From a virus: DNA of 47,555 bases. The stretch lies in IMG/VR virus record IMGVR_UViG_3300010391_000062, positions 1 through 47,555 of that record. The stretch is one strand, 5' to 3'. This document shows positions 1 through 8,701 of the stretch, in pieces. Under the pieces are notes generated by a model. The model had not been told where the DNA came from. It worked only from the letters and a program-made list of their open reading frames with translations, and made no database searches. Made by a program: the position numbers and the translations under genes. Numbering within the stretch: position 1 is the first letter of the stretch; each line of letters opens with the position of its first letter.

Positions 1-177
1 ATCCAGGTGCCTGCTCCGAAGCCCGCGCCGCTCGTCGAGGAACCGATGTACACGGGCGGCCTCAGCGAGGAGCAACAGGCATGGGTCAACGCCGCGGCGA
101 GCGCGGGCATGAGTCCCGTGGACATCCACCGGGGGCTCCTCGCGGGAGCCGGCCAGACGCTCAACCCGCAGGTGTAG
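1..177 (+). CDS. 3' end of a small protein gene, truncated by window edge
   Basis: Frame 1 is open from the first base to the TAG at 175-177 and gives 58 residues ending in GAGQTLNPQV. The composition is Pro/Ala-rich at first, then an amphipathic segment (LSEEQQAWVNAAASAG). It lies directly before the portal gene. The gene cut by the right edge (from 47377) has a membrane segment and a charged coil, and it may be the front half of this same gene if the molecule is circular. Joining the two window ends directly puts them out of frame, so at least one base would have to be missing. Function is unknown. Confidence 0.6.
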   Translation: MQVPAPKPAPLVEEPMYTGGLSEEQQAWVNAAASAGMSPVDIHRGLLAGAGQTLNPQV

Positions 178-216
178 CTCTAGACAAACGGGCTCTCGGG
201 GACATCCTGATCTCCG

Positions 217-2328
217 ATGGCCTCTCTGTCCGTCACCGGCATCCCGGAGCCCGCCGCCAAAGGCCCATCGGTCTTCACGCGCCGCGATCTGTCCGATGGC
301 GACGCCATGGCGCTCCTCAACAAGTACTACAGCGACGATCACCGGGACCTTGCCAAGCACGTCTTCGAGCGGCAGTGGTTCATCAACGTGGCCTTCCTCC
401 TGGGCTACCAGAACCTCCGATGGTCCGGCACGCTTCAGTCCCTCGAAGTCCAGCCGCTCCCCCTCGCCAAGCGCCGGTATGTCGCCAACCGCATCCTGCC
501 GATGGTCAACCGGCAGTCCAGCAAGCTCACGGCCTCCCCGATCACCTGGAAGGTCGATCCGATGACCCCAGACATCGCAGATGTGCGGGGCTCCCAGGTC
601 GCCGAGTCCGTGCTCTTCGGCAAGCAGCGGGCCTGGGGCATCCCCAAGTCGCGCGTGGAAGCGGCGCTCTGGGCCTGCATCAACGGCACGGGCTTCTACA
701 AGGTGGCGTGGAATCCCTGGGCCAAGGGCACGCGGCGCACCTACTTCGATCCCATCCACAGGACGGAGATCCCGCCCGACAAGCTCGATCCCCAGAGCAA
801 GGAACTCCTGGAGAAGCACGGTTGGTTCAAGGACAGCGCGGATGGCGACATCGAGGTCTCAGCGCCGTCGCCCTTTGAAATCTTCATCCCACACCTGATC
901 GCCGGGAACGACCTCGACTCCTGCCCGTGGCTCGTCCACACCAAGCAGTACCCCATCACCGAGGCGTACAACCGCTTCGGGGATTCCAAGAACATCGACC
1001 TCATCCGGCCCGAGCGGGACCTCGGCCTGCACGTCTACTTCCAGCGCCGGATCAAGACGCTCGTGGCGATGTTCGGGTACTTCACGTCGATCGAGGACAA
1101 GCGCGAGGACGAGGTGGTCACGATCCGCGAACTCTGGATCCCGCCTTCCCGACTCTGGCCCAACGGCCGCCGCGTCGTGGCCACGCGCGATCAGATCCTC
1201 GTGAACGAGCCGCATCCCTACAAGGACATGGGGATCCGGTTCCCGTTCATCAAGCAGGACTACTTCACGATCCCCAGCCGCTTCTGGGCGAAGGGCGTCG
1301 TCGAGGAACTCCTCCAGCCGCAGATCGAGTACAACCGGAGCCGGACGATCTACCACCAGATCCGGGACCTCACAGGGTCCCCGAAGATGCTCTCGCCCAA
1401 GGGCTCCATGATCGGTCCGGTGACCGACCAGCCCGGCCAGATCATCCAGTACAACCCGCAGTTCCCGCCCCCGAGTGTCCTCCAGATCCAGACCGATCAC
1501 GCGCTCCACCAGGGGATCAGCCAGGGTCTCGTGGACGACTTCGCGACGCTGGGGATGCAGCAGGAAGCGACCCAGGCCCAGGCGCCCCCGGGTGTGAAGA
1601 GCGGCATCGCGCTTGCCCGGCTCCAGGAGCAGGACGACCGCGCCATCGCGCAAGCCGTCAAGGGACTGGAGAACGCCATGGAGAGCCTGGGATCCATGTG
1701 CCTCCAGTTCGCGGAGAAGTACTACACGGCTCGGCAGGTGATCGCACTCCACGGGATGGACCGATTCCAGGACGTGCTCTACTTCAAGGGGAGCGACATC
1801 CGCGGCAACACGCGCGTCGTGATCCGGGAAGGCTCGCTCATGCCACGGTCTCCGTCCGTGGACGTGGCGCGCGTGGGCGAGGCGGTCCAGATGGGTGCGC
1901 TCAACCCGATGAACCCCGTCCACCAGCGGCTCATCCTGGGAACCATGCGAACCCAGAACGCGGAGCCGCTCTTCGCGCACCTGGAGGCCGACGAGCGCAG
2001 GAGCGAGATCGAGAACGAGAAGTTCACGCGGTGGCCGCCGCCCAAGGAAGGCTACCCGCAGGTCCGGGACTTCGACGACCACTCGGTCCACAAGGACATC
2101 CACGACCGCTTCCGGAAGAGCGACAGGTACGAGTTGCTCCCGCCGATCCTGAAGCAGGCGATCGACGCGCACGTGTCGATTCACGAGCAGTTCCTCCAGC
2201 AAGCCATGATGGCCCAGATGCAGATGAGTGCGATGCAGCGCGGGAAGCCCGGCCAGAAGGGACAGCCCAGCGAGGCACGCCAGACCCAGGAAACGCCGGG
2301 GCAGATGGCCCCTGAAGAGGCAGCATGA
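217..2328 (+). CDS. Portal protein
   Basis: A 703-residue protein begins at ATG 217. It has the size and texture of the large portal proteins of short-tailed phages, which form the dodecameric ring at the capsid vertex through which DNA is packaged and ejected. The stretch around residues 360-400 (ending QIEYNRSRTIYHQIRDLTGS) and the following Gln/Ala-rich helix are typical of this family. The C-terminus (about 640-703) is Gln/Met/Pro-rich and probably disordered. The gene is followed by other head genes and lies, across the presumed circular junction, next to terminase. The stop overlaps the next ATG (ATGA). The assignment rests on overall pattern and position, not on a single catalytic motif. 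Confidence 0.85.
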   Translation: MASLSVTGIPEPAAKGPSVFTRRDLSDGDAMALLNKYYSDDHRDLAKHVFERQWFINVAFLLGYQNLRWSGTLQSLEVQPLPLAKRRYVANRILPMVNRQSSKLTASPITWKVDPMTPDIADVRGSQVAESVLFGKQRAWGIPKSRVEAALWACINGTGFYKVAWNPWAKGTRRTYFDPIHRTEIPPDKLDPQSKELLEKHGWFKDSADGDIEVSAPSPFEIFIPHLIAGNDLDSCPWLVHTKQYPITEAYNRFGDSKNIDLIRPERDLGLHVYFQRRIKTLVAMFGYFTSIEDKREDEVVTIRELWIPPSRLWPNGRRVVATRDQILVNEPHPYKDMGIRFPFIKQDYFTIPSRFWAKGVVEELLQPQIEYNRSRTIYHQIRDLTGSPKMLSPKGSMIGPVTDQPGQIIQYNPQFPPPSVLQIQTDHALHQGISQGLVDDFATLGMQQEATQAQAPPGVKSGIALARLQEQDDRAIAQAVKGLENAMESLGSMCLQFAEKYYTARQVIALHGMDRFQDVLYFKGSDIRGNTRVVIREGSLMPRSPSVDVARVGEAVQMGALNPMNPVHQRLILGTMRTQNAEPLFAHLEADERRSEIENEKFTRWPPPKEGYPQVRDFDDHSVHKDIHDRFRKSDRYELLPPILKQAIDAHVSIHEQFLQQAMMAQMQMSAMQRGKPGQKGQPSEARQTQETPGQMAPEEAA

Positions 2329-2900
2329 CCGCCAAGCAAGAAGCGAAGACGTTCGATCCCGGCACCGCCAGCGCCGCCGATGTGCAGAAGTTCCTCTCGG
2401 GGCTTCGGCCGGAGGTGCGCGCCACCGCCGAGGAGACGCTCGGCACGGTGCTCCCGAACATCCCAGAAGGTGCCACCGAAGAGCCGAGGACCGTCGCGCT
2501 CCGGTGCGGACAGTGCAACAAGGAGGCCCTGGAGTTCCTGGGATCCGCGTGGCGCGTGCCGCAGGCGGATGGGACCGTGAAGTGGGCGTCCCGGCCCCAG
2601 GCTGGCCAGCCGATCGCAGAGATGCGGTGGATCCAGGACAAGGGGCGCTACAAGTCGAGACGGCGCAGTGAACCTGTCTGCCAGCACTGCGGCAACGCGG
2701 TTCCGCTCGGGGACAACGGCGGCATCCGAGTGGACTTCCTCGTGCGGACGGCAGCCTGGAACCATGCGAAGACCGCGGCTGCCGCGGCCATGGCCGGCAG
2801 GAAGAAGAAGCGCAACTACGACAAGGACGTGGGGTTCTCGGACGAGAGCATGGAGTACGCGCAGGGTGGTCCCCCCGTGGAGGAACGCACCAATGGCTGA
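2325..2900 (+). CDS. Zinc-ribbon protein, unknown function
   Basis: This 191-residue protein starts at an ATG that overlaps the portal stop. Two CxxC pairs (CGQC near residue 62 and CQHC near 119) are about 55 residues apart and look like a split zinc ribbon. The C-terminal third has a basic KKKR patch followed by an acidic tail. It is translationally coupled to the portal, so a structural or assembly role is likely, but I do not recognise the family. Zinc binding is inferred from the cysteine spacing. Confidence 0.75.
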   Translation: MTAKQEAKTFDPGTASAADVQKFLSGLRPEVRATAEETLGTVLPNIPEGATEEPRTVALRCGQCNKEALEFLGSAWRVPQADGTVKWASRPQAGQPIAEMRWIQDKGRYKSRRRSEPVCQHCGNAVPLGDNGGIRVDFLVRTAAWNHAKTAAAAAMAGRKKKRNYDKDVGFSDESMEYAQGGPPVEERTNG

Positions 2901-3177
2901 GGAGAAGATCGAGTTCCAGTGGAAGGATCTTCCGCCGGAGATGAAGCCGTTCGTCCTCGCGGGGCTGGAAGCCCAGGAGCGGGCTGCCGCGGAGAAAGCC
3001 TCCCAGGAGGAACATAGGCGTGGCCAGGCGCCGTGGAAGACGATTTTTCGTGGACAGGAGCCCTTGACACGTTCTGACGGAACCACAGGCTTGAGGACGT
3101 ACATGGATCCGAGCGGCAGTCCCGCCCGGGTCCGACACCTTCCGAACTTGTTCCCACGGGAACCGAGGTACGACTGA
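2893..3177 (+). CDS. Small charged protein in head-gene cluster
   Basis: A 94-residue protein starts at ATG 2893, overlapping the previous gene's end. The N-terminal half is Glu/Lys-rich and helical (MAEEKIEFQWKDLPPEMKPF); the C-terminal half is Pro/Arg-rich. There is no recognisable domain. Its position between portal and scaffold suggests a minor virion or assembly role, which is inference only. Confidence 0.7.
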   Translation: MAEEKIEFQWKDLPPEMKPFVLAGLEAQERAAAEKASQEEHRRGQAPWKTIFRGQEPLTRSDGTTGLRTYMDPSGSPARVRHLPNLFPREPRYD

Positions 3178-3178
3178 C

Positions 3179-3391
3179 ATGGACGGCGACTACACGAGCC
3201 ACGCGGACACGAGCGGGATGAAGAAGACCCACGCCATCGAGGGGAACCCGGCGGGCCGCAAGGAGCCCTATGGGGGCGGAACCAGCAAGTCGAGCGGCGG
3301 GGAGAAGGCGCTGGCGGGAGAGGCTTCCAAGGGAAGCGGCAAGCACTCAGGGAAGAACGTCAGCTCCCCGATGTCCTCTTCGAAGGACTGA
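3179..3391 (+). CDS. Small Gly/Ser/Lys-rich protein
   Basis: Seventy residues from ATG 3179, one base after the previous stop. The protein is low-complexity (Gly, Ser, Lys) and probably disordered, ending SSPMSSSKD. It precedes the scaffold candidate. No domain is recognisable. Tight spacing on both sides supports it as a real gene. Confidence 0.65.
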   Translation: MDGDYTSHADTSGMKKTHAIEGNPAGRKEPYGGGTSKSSGGEKALAGEASKGSGKHSGKNVSSPMSSSKD

Positions 3392-3394
3392 TCC

Positions 3395-4468
3395 GTGACG
3401 CTGGACACGATGGTCGATCAGGAGAAGCTGGCTGAGGCGGGCAAGATGCTCGCCACGAAGTCGGCGTTCATCCGGAGTGCGGCCAAGGTGTCCGGCAAGG
3501 ACTACGCGACCGAATCACCGCCCGAGAAGGCCACGCAGAGCGAGGCCGAAGGACGGGCATTGAGCGGGGGATCGGTTCCTCCGCAGGCAAGGACGGAGCC
3601 TGCAATCCCGTCAGGGCCGGTGTCAGGAGAGCCCGGAAGGGCTGTGCCTGAAACACCGTCCGCCGAGCCTGCTCGCGTTTCCGAGCCGTCTGCCAAGCCC
3701 GAGGTCGTGCCCGCCACCCAGCGGATCACGATCAACGGCAAAGAGGTGGACGTTCCCCGGGAGCATGTGGAGCAGATCCTCGGAAAGGCCCAGACTGCGG
3801 CGCCCGCGGCGCCAGCGGGGTTCCACCCGTTGGCGACGGCAGCGGAGTTGCGGCGATGGGCCGAGAACGAAGCGAGTCCGGAAGAGCTTGCAGCCTTCAT
3901 GGCTCTCATGGGGAAGGGAACGCAGCCGGCGCAAGCAGAGCGGCAGACGCCCCAACCCCAGGAGGACTACGAGGCTGCTCCCCGCCAGACCGCTCCGCCC
4001 GACTACGCGCAGCTTCAGAAGCAGGTCGCCGAACTGACGGCCCGCGAGACGATGCGCGTACGACAGGCGGAAGCGGCCCAGCAAGAGCGATGGCTCGACT
4101 CCCAGCTCGCGAAGTACCCCGTCTTCAAGGACGAGGCCATTCGCAGCCTGGGAAAGAACGCCATCGTGGGGACGCTCACCGCGAACCCGCGCCTCAACCC
4201 TGTCCAGGTCATCGCGGAGCACGCCGCGCAGTACCAGGCATGGGTGAGGAGCGTGGCCCGCGAGGAGCAGGTGGCTTCCGCGAGGGCTCCTTCTTCTCCC
4301 CGGACGGTGGCGCCCCCCGGAGGCTCAGCCTCACGGGGTGGATCGCCAGCGGTTCCAGAACGATCTGGAGCTACGACCGCTGGCAAGCTCTCACCGGCTG
4401 ACGCGCTCCTCTCGGGGGCAATCCACCGAGAGGTCGCACAAGCCTTCAGAACCCGCCAGCGCGCGTAG
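3395..4468 (+). CDS. Scaffolding protein candidate
   Basis: A 357-residue protein from GTG 3395 lies immediately upstream of the major capsid gene, the usual place for an internal scaffold that shapes the procapsid. The N-terminal part is Pro/Ala/Glu-rich and disordered; the middle carries ITINGKEVDVP followed by a helical, Gln-rich coiled-coil-like region (about 195-285, starting near PPDYAQLQKQVAELTA). The C-terminus is basic and helical, as in scaffolds that bind the capsid inner face. The assignment rests on position and composition. An alternative is a head minor protein. Confidence 0.6.
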   Translation: MTLDTMVDQEKLAEAGKMLATKSAFIRSAAKVSGKDYATESPPEKATQSEAEGRALSGGSVPPQARTEPAIPSGPVSGEPGRAVPETPSAEPARVSEPSAKPEVVPATQRITINGKEVDVPREHVEQILGKAQTAAPAAPAGFHPLATAAELRRWAENEASPEELAAFMALMGKGTQPAQAERQTPQPQEDYEAAPRQTAPPDYAQLQKQVAELTARETMRVRQAEAAQQERWLDSQLAKYPVFKDEAIRSLGKNAIVGTLTANPRLNPVQVIAEHAAQYQAWVRSVAREEQVASARAPSSPRTVAPPGGSASRGGSPAVPERSGATTAGKLSPADALLSGAIHREVAQAFRTRQRA

Positions 4469-4471
4469 CTA

Positions 4472-4490
4472 GCGGGGGGTCCGCCCCCGC
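4472..4490 (+). promoter_or_regulatory. Perfect hairpin between scaffold and capsid genes
   Basis: A 7-bp G/C stem (GCGGGGG with CCCCCGC) encloses the 5-nt loop GTCCG. It sits in the 34-nt gap between the scaffold stop (4466-4468) and the capsid start (4503). There is no U-tract, so it is unlikely to be an efficient terminator. A role in mRNA processing or stability, helping to raise capsid expression, is a reasonable guess. Confidence 0.5.
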
Positions 4491-4502
4491 AAGGCTGCGA
4501 GC

Positions 4503-5798
4503 GTGGTAGTTGACACTGCATCCCCGGTAGACCTCGCGTTCTTCAACGCGATCCTGAAGGACTACTACATCGGTCCCATCCGGGACGTTCTGAACTCCAA
4601 GACGATCCTGCTCAAGCGGCTCGCCCGCGACGAGGAGAACATCTCCGGCCGGCAGGAGCTGATCCCGATCAACATCGCCAGGAACGAAGGGATCGGCTTC
4701 ATCACCGACGGCGCGCAGCTCCCCAACCCGGGGCGGCAGCGGTTCGGGGACCTCGCGATCCCCATGAAGTTCGGCTACGGCAGGATCCTCTTCACGGGTC
4801 CGACCGTGGCGGCCTCTCGCAACAGCGACGGCGCCTTCGCGCGGGTCGTGGACACGGAGATCAAGGGGATCGTCCGGGACCTGAAGAACGAGTGGAACCG
4901 GATCCTGTTCGGGGACGGCACGGGGCGCATCGCCCAGGTGACCGCGATCCCGGCGGCGGCATCCACGACCTACACCGTGAACAACCCGGGCGGCTTCGCG
5001 AACCCTGGGCCGGGTGTGCAGTACCTCCGGCCCGGGATGATCGTGGGGCTCTTCAACGAGGTCACGGGGGCGCTCCGGGGTTCGGCGACGATCAACTCGG
5101 TCGATGCGCTGAACCAGACGATCACGCTCTCCTCGGTGATCGCGGGCGGGCTGGTGGAGGACTACTTCTACCGCGTGTCCGATGACACCGCGGGCGTCGG
5201 GTCTTCGCTTCCGGCCGGCTCCTGGGGCTACTTCAACGAGCCCACGGGCCTCGCGGGCGCGATCACCAACGTCAACCTGCCCGGCCCCTCGGGCACCACG
5301 CGCTTCTACGAGACGATCGACGCCTCCGCGACGGCCGTGTGGAATGCCCCGGTCCTCGGCAACTCGGGCGTGCCGGTGCCGCTGGACCTGGACATCCTCC
5401 AGGCCGGAGAGGACGCCGCCGGTCAAGCGGGCGATGGCCGACCCACGATCTGGTTCGGATCGTTCGGGCTTCGCCGGGCGCTGATGAACCTCCTGCTCAC
5501 GGAGCGGCGGTTCGTCAACACCACCAAGCTCGAAGGCGGGTGGTCCGCTCTCGACTGGAACGACACTCCCTTCGTCGCCGACAAGGACATGGCGTGGGGC
5601 AGGATCTACGGGATCGACGAGGACGTGTTCGCCATCTACCAGATGAGCCCGATCTTCTGGGTGGACGACGACGGGCACATCCTCTTCCGGACCCAGGACA
5701 AGCACAGCTTCCAGGCGCTGCTCGCGGCGTTCTGGGAGCTGGGATGCCACGGTCGGAACCGGAGCGTCCAGATCGCAGACATCACGGATCCGCTGTGA
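4503..5798 (+). CDS. Major capsid protein
   Basis: A 431-residue protein from GTG 4503, the main shell subunit. It resembles the capsid proteins annotated as the N4 gp56 group: an N-terminal helix, then a loop with GFITDGAQLPNPGRQRFGD (about 65-83), the segment KNEWNRILFGDGTGRIAQVT (about 128-147), and a C-terminal beta-rich P-domain region. Size, position after a scaffold-like gene and before decoration-like genes all agree. The decapeptide GFITDGAQLP at 4695-4724 recurs almost exactly in the protein encoded at 45950-46291. Confidence 0.85.
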   Translation: MVVDTASPVDLAFFNAILKDYYIGPIRDVLNSKTILLKRLARDEENISGRQELIPINIARNEGIGFITDGAQLPNPGRQRFGDLAIPMKFGYGRILFTGPTVAASRNSDGAFARVVDTEIKGIVRDLKNEWNRILFGDGTGRIAQVTAIPAAASTTYTVNNPGGFANPGPGVQYLRPGMIVGLFNEVTGALRGSATINSVDALNQTITLSSVIAGGLVEDYFYRVSDDTAGVGSSLPAGSWGYFNEPTGLAGAITNVNLPGPSGTTRFYETIDASATAVWNAPVLGNSGVPVPLDLDILQAGEDAAGQAGDGRPTIWFGSFGLRRALMNLLLTERRFVNTTKLEGGWSALDWNDTPFVADKDMAWGRIYGIDEDVFAIYQMSPIFWVDDDGHILFRTQDKHSFQALLAAFWELGCHGRNRSVQIADITDPL

Positions 5799-5814
5799 GC
5801 AAGGAGCACTGAAC

Positions 5815-6552
5815 ATGCCTCTCGTCCCTTCTGAGTTCAGCAAGCGGTACAACCCCGCGCAGAACATCAAGACGCTCTGGATGCCGTTCCTGGAGAGCCA
5901 GGGGAGCGCGGTTCCCATCCAACTCGTCAACTCGCAAGTCCTCAACGGGATCGCGGTGGGTTCCTCGATCGCGATCGCCCAGCAGTGGTTCCGGGATCCC
6001 GGCGCTCGTTGCCTCACGGTCTCGATGGTCAAGGGCACCGGGGTGGGCGGCTACAGCGTCAGGCTCACGGGCCACAACGCATGGGGCGCGGTCATCACCG
6101 AGGACGTGGCGTTCGGGTCGCAGGCGGCATCCACGACCTACCACATGTTCACGAGGAATGCGTTCCTCGACCTGACCTCGGTGGTTCTGACGGCCGCAGT
6201 CGGGACCGCAGGAACGGACAGGCTGGACATCGGCGTGACGTGCATCGTGGGCGACATCGCCGGGACGGTGGTGCTCACCAACGGCGCGAATGCGCTCCAG
6301 TACAAGGGCGTCGGCCTTCCGATGCCGGTCGGCAGCGTGGGCACGACTCCGGCTGGCGCCGCGGATACCACGTTCACATCCGAGATCCGGATCGTGACGT
6401 TCTCGGATGCCATGATCCTGACCAAGCCGGCCTCCTTCGTCGTGGACGCGGCCTACTCGGTCATCATCGACACGGCCTCGACGTTCGTGCCGCTCACGGG
6501 TTCGGGCGTCCGCGGGATCTACCTCTACGTCCAGAGCAACGCGGGGGAGTGA
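5815..6552 (+). CDS. Decoration-like virion protein, paralog A
   Basis: This 245-residue protein starts at ATG 5815 with AAGGAG nine bases upstream. It is beta-rich, with a pattern shared with the two genes that follow: an [xxGHNAWGAVITEDVAF]-type strand pair, a TAAVGTAGTDRLDIGV segment and a YKGVGLPMPV segment. Three paralogs in a row directly after the capsid gene suggest outer capsid decoration proteins or short head fibres, expressed at high copy. Function is inferred from position and duplication. Confidence 0.75.
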   Translation: MPLVPSEFSKRYNPAQNIKTLWMPFLESQGSAVPIQLVNSQVLNGIAVGSSIAIAQQWFRDPGARCLTVSMVKGTGVGGYSVRLTGHNAWGAVITEDVAFGSQAASTTYHMFTRNAFLDLTSVVLTAAVGTAGTDRLDIGVTCIVGDIAGTVVLTNGANALQYKGVGLPMPVGSVGTTPAGAADTTFTSEIRIVTFSDAMILTKPASFVVDAAYSVIIDTASTFVPLTGSGVRGIYLYVQSNAGE

Positions 6553-6560
6553 GGTAGGCC

Positions 6561-7400
6561 ATGGTCTACGTCTACCAGGCCGGGGGCAGCTCGCCGCGGA
6601 TCCCGTACGACTTCGTGCCGTTCTACATCAAGGACAACGTGGCCTTGATCGTCAAGGGTGCAACCACTGCCGCCCAAGGCTCAGACCTCTCTTCGGGACC
6701 CGCCGTTGGCGCCAACTTCACCCTGGAGACCGACCAGATCGATGACGGTTGTGCCAGGATCTTGACCGTCACCAACACGAACGCTGGAGGTGGCGGCAAC
6801 CGTGGCCCCATCATCCGCATCCGTGGAATCAACCAGTTTGGCATGAACGTCGAGGAGACTCTGACCTTTGCGGCGCACGCGGGCGGTGCTGCGACCTACA
6901 TGCACACGCTCAACGCGTACACTGCCATCGACTCCGTGAACTTCGTCGGGATGACCGGGACGGCGGGCGTAGACACCCTGAAGGTGGGCATCGTCACCCT
7001 GGCGGCAACCCTGCCGACAGGAACTCTGGATACGGCCAACGGTGCCGCGGCAGGGCGCTACAAGGGCATCGGCCTTCCTGTCCCGTTGTCGCCGGCCGAT
7101 GGGACCAACCTCGTTGCGGCGGCCTCCTTTCCCACGCAACTCCAGGGCGTGTCACATGCGCTGGATGTGGCTATTCCGTCGATGCTCGGTCCCGTCCTGA
7201 TCGTCCGAACGACGCCCTTCCTGATCGACACGACGTACCAGGTCTACGTGCCCCAGGAGGCCACCGACACGATCACGCACGCGACTGGTGCGGCCAAGAC
7301 CTGCGGCTTCTCGCTCCAGCTCTACTCGAACAACCGGCGCAACGATCTTCTGTCCCCCTCCGCGCCCGGCATCCCGCCTATTCCGGTCGGGGGAACCTGA
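6561..7400 (+). CDS. Decoration-like virion protein, paralog B
   Basis: A 279-residue protein from ATG 6561 (GAGG upstream). It shares with its neighbours the segments GINQFGMNVEETLTF, GTAGVDTLKVGIV and YKGIGLPVPL in the same order. It is somewhat longer than paralog A, with an extra N-terminal strand region (MVYVYQAGGSSPRIPYDFVP). It is probably a capsid-surface or head-fibre component; the relation is visible in sequence, the role is inferred. Confidence 0.75.
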   Translation: MVYVYQAGGSSPRIPYDFVPFYIKDNVALIVKGATTAAQGSDLSSGPAVGANFTLETDQIDDGCARILTVTNTNAGGGGNRGPIIRIRGINQFGMNVEETLTFAAHAGGAATYMHTLNAYTAIDSVNFVGMTGTAGVDTLKVGIVTLAATLPTGTLDTANGAAAGRYKGIGLPVPLSPADGTNLVAAASFPTQLQGVSHALDVAIPSMLGPVLIVRTTPFLIDTTYQVYVPQEATDTITHATGAAKTCGFSLQLYSNNRRNDLLSPSAPGIPPIPVGGT

Positions 7401-7413
7401 AAGGATCTGACTC

Positions 7414-8319
7414 ATGGGTAACTACCTGGACCGCCGCCAAGCCAACAGCCAGAACGAGGGCGGCAACGGCATCCGCGAGGTGGACTTGGCCGAGTACGCG
7501 GCTGGCCGGATGGCCTCCATCTTCCACTACTACGGATACGCGGCCACGGGCGACAGCGATGCGAGCGGAAACGACGGTGCATCGGTCTACCGTCGCACTG
7601 GACTCGACACTCCGGCCCTTCCCTACTCGGTTCCCATCAACGCGGCGAAGCCCGGCAATGCCATGGCCCGCGTGTACTGGCTCGTCACAGATGCCACGGC
7701 CGGCAACCGCAGTCTGTCCCTCTCGTTCTACGGGCACAACCAGTTCGGGAATCCGGTTCGAGAAGACGTGACCTTCACGAACGTGCCTCCGTCCACGAAT
7801 CCGGCGACCACGAACTTCGTGGGCGGAGTCCTCACTCCGGTGGGTTCCCTGGCTCAGGTCTTGGGCACGCGCATCTTCATGCGGGTGACGGGATGCGTTA
7901 TCACGAGCCGCACCAACATCGCTCCAGGGGACAGGCTGACCGTGTTCGCTTCGGCTTCTCTGAACCCGATCTTCGGCCTTCCCATCCGCAGCCTCGCTGG
8001 CCAGAAGACCGACACGAACATCTACCAGGCTGGGGACACCTACGACGTTCTTGCGGCAAACATCGCCAACTCACTCCTGACCGGATTCGGGTACGGATGC
8101 ATCAATCTGATGCAGCAGGGTGCCGTGCTCTCCCAAGTCAACCCGGCTGACTACAGCCTCCAGTTCTTCCGTGGCACCGCGGGCGGGAGTGTGACGGACC
8201 CATACAACCTGGGTCTCCAGGACATCCTCGGAGGCTCCCTGAACGTCATCTGCCGCACGACGCGATCCGCTGGACGGCCGATCAAGAAGTTCGGCTACAA
8301 CGCCGTCAAGTCGTGGTGA
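7414..8319 (+). CDS. Decoration-like virion protein, paralog C
   Basis: A 301-residue protein from ATG 7414 with AAAGGA eight bases upstream. It keeps the core strand pair (LSFYGHNQFGNPVREDVTF) and a later LNPIFGLPIRSLAG segment equivalent to the YKGxGLP segment of its two upstream relatives, but is the most diverged. The N-terminus is different and charged. A capsid-associated role is inferred from the tandem arrangement. Confidence 0.72.
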   Translation: MGNYLDRRQANSQNEGGNGIREVDLAEYAAGRMASIFHYYGYAATGDSDASGNDGASVYRRTGLDTPALPYSVPINAAKPGNAMARVYWLVTDATAGNRSLSLSFYGHNQFGNPVREDVTFTNVPPSTNPATTNFVGGVLTPVGSLAQVLGTRIFMRVTGCVITSRTNIAPGDRLTVFASASLNPIFGLPIRSLAGQKTDTNIYQAGDTYDVLAANIANSLLTGFGYGCINLMQQGAVLSQVNPADYSLQFFRGTAGGSVTDPYNLGLQDILGGSLNVICRTTRSAGRPIKKFGYNAVKSW

Positions 8320-8320
8320 G

Positions 8321-8698
8321 ATGCGGACACCGCCCCATCTTCAGAGTGCGATCGACCACCGATTCCCGGGGGTCTCGCTTCGCTGGCAGCCGGGGATGCG
8401 GCGGTTCACGCTCCTCTACAAGAACCCCCGCACCGGCCGCTTCGCGCTGGTGAAGACGCTGAAGGACGAGCGCGGCGGCTTCGTCCATCCGAACCTCTAC
8501 AACACTCTAGGCTGGCTCGCCCTGCACGATCAGAGCGCCCTCCGAAACCACTGGCAAGTGCAGGGATTCCTGGACAGCATGGACCAGGAACGGGTGGCAG
8601 TGGAGGCGGCGGAGGATGCTCATCACTCCGACCTCGTGCGGAGCGAGCTGGCCCCTCGGCTGAAGTTCATCCTGCCGAAGATCATTGGCCGGGGGTAA
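8321..8698 (+). CDS. Small protein between decoration and connector genes
   Basis: A 125-residue protein starts at ATG 8321, one base after the previous stop. The N-terminal half has alternating hydrophobic and basic residues (RWQPGMRRFTLLYKNPRTGRF), like a small beta domain; the C-terminal half is helical and charged. I do not recognise the family. Its place suggests a head or head-tail joining component. Confidence 0.65.
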   Translation: MRTPPHLQSAIDHRFPGVSLRWQPGMRRFTLLYKNPRTGRFALVKTLKDERGGFVHPNLYNTLGWLALHDQSALRNHWQVQGFLDSMDQERVAVEAAEDAHHSDLVRSELAPRLKFILPKIIGRG

Positions 8699-8701
8699 GC
8701 C

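Noticed and set aside
859-3180. Long minus-strand open frame (773 codons) opposite portal and head genes
   Set aside because: Arg/Pro/Leu/His-rich composition typical of antisense frames in GC-rich DNA; the plus strand carries recognisable genes with coupled starts. The same applies to long minus-strand frames at 4446-6038, 10094-12247, 12818-15277, 19985-22489 and 38637-40619.
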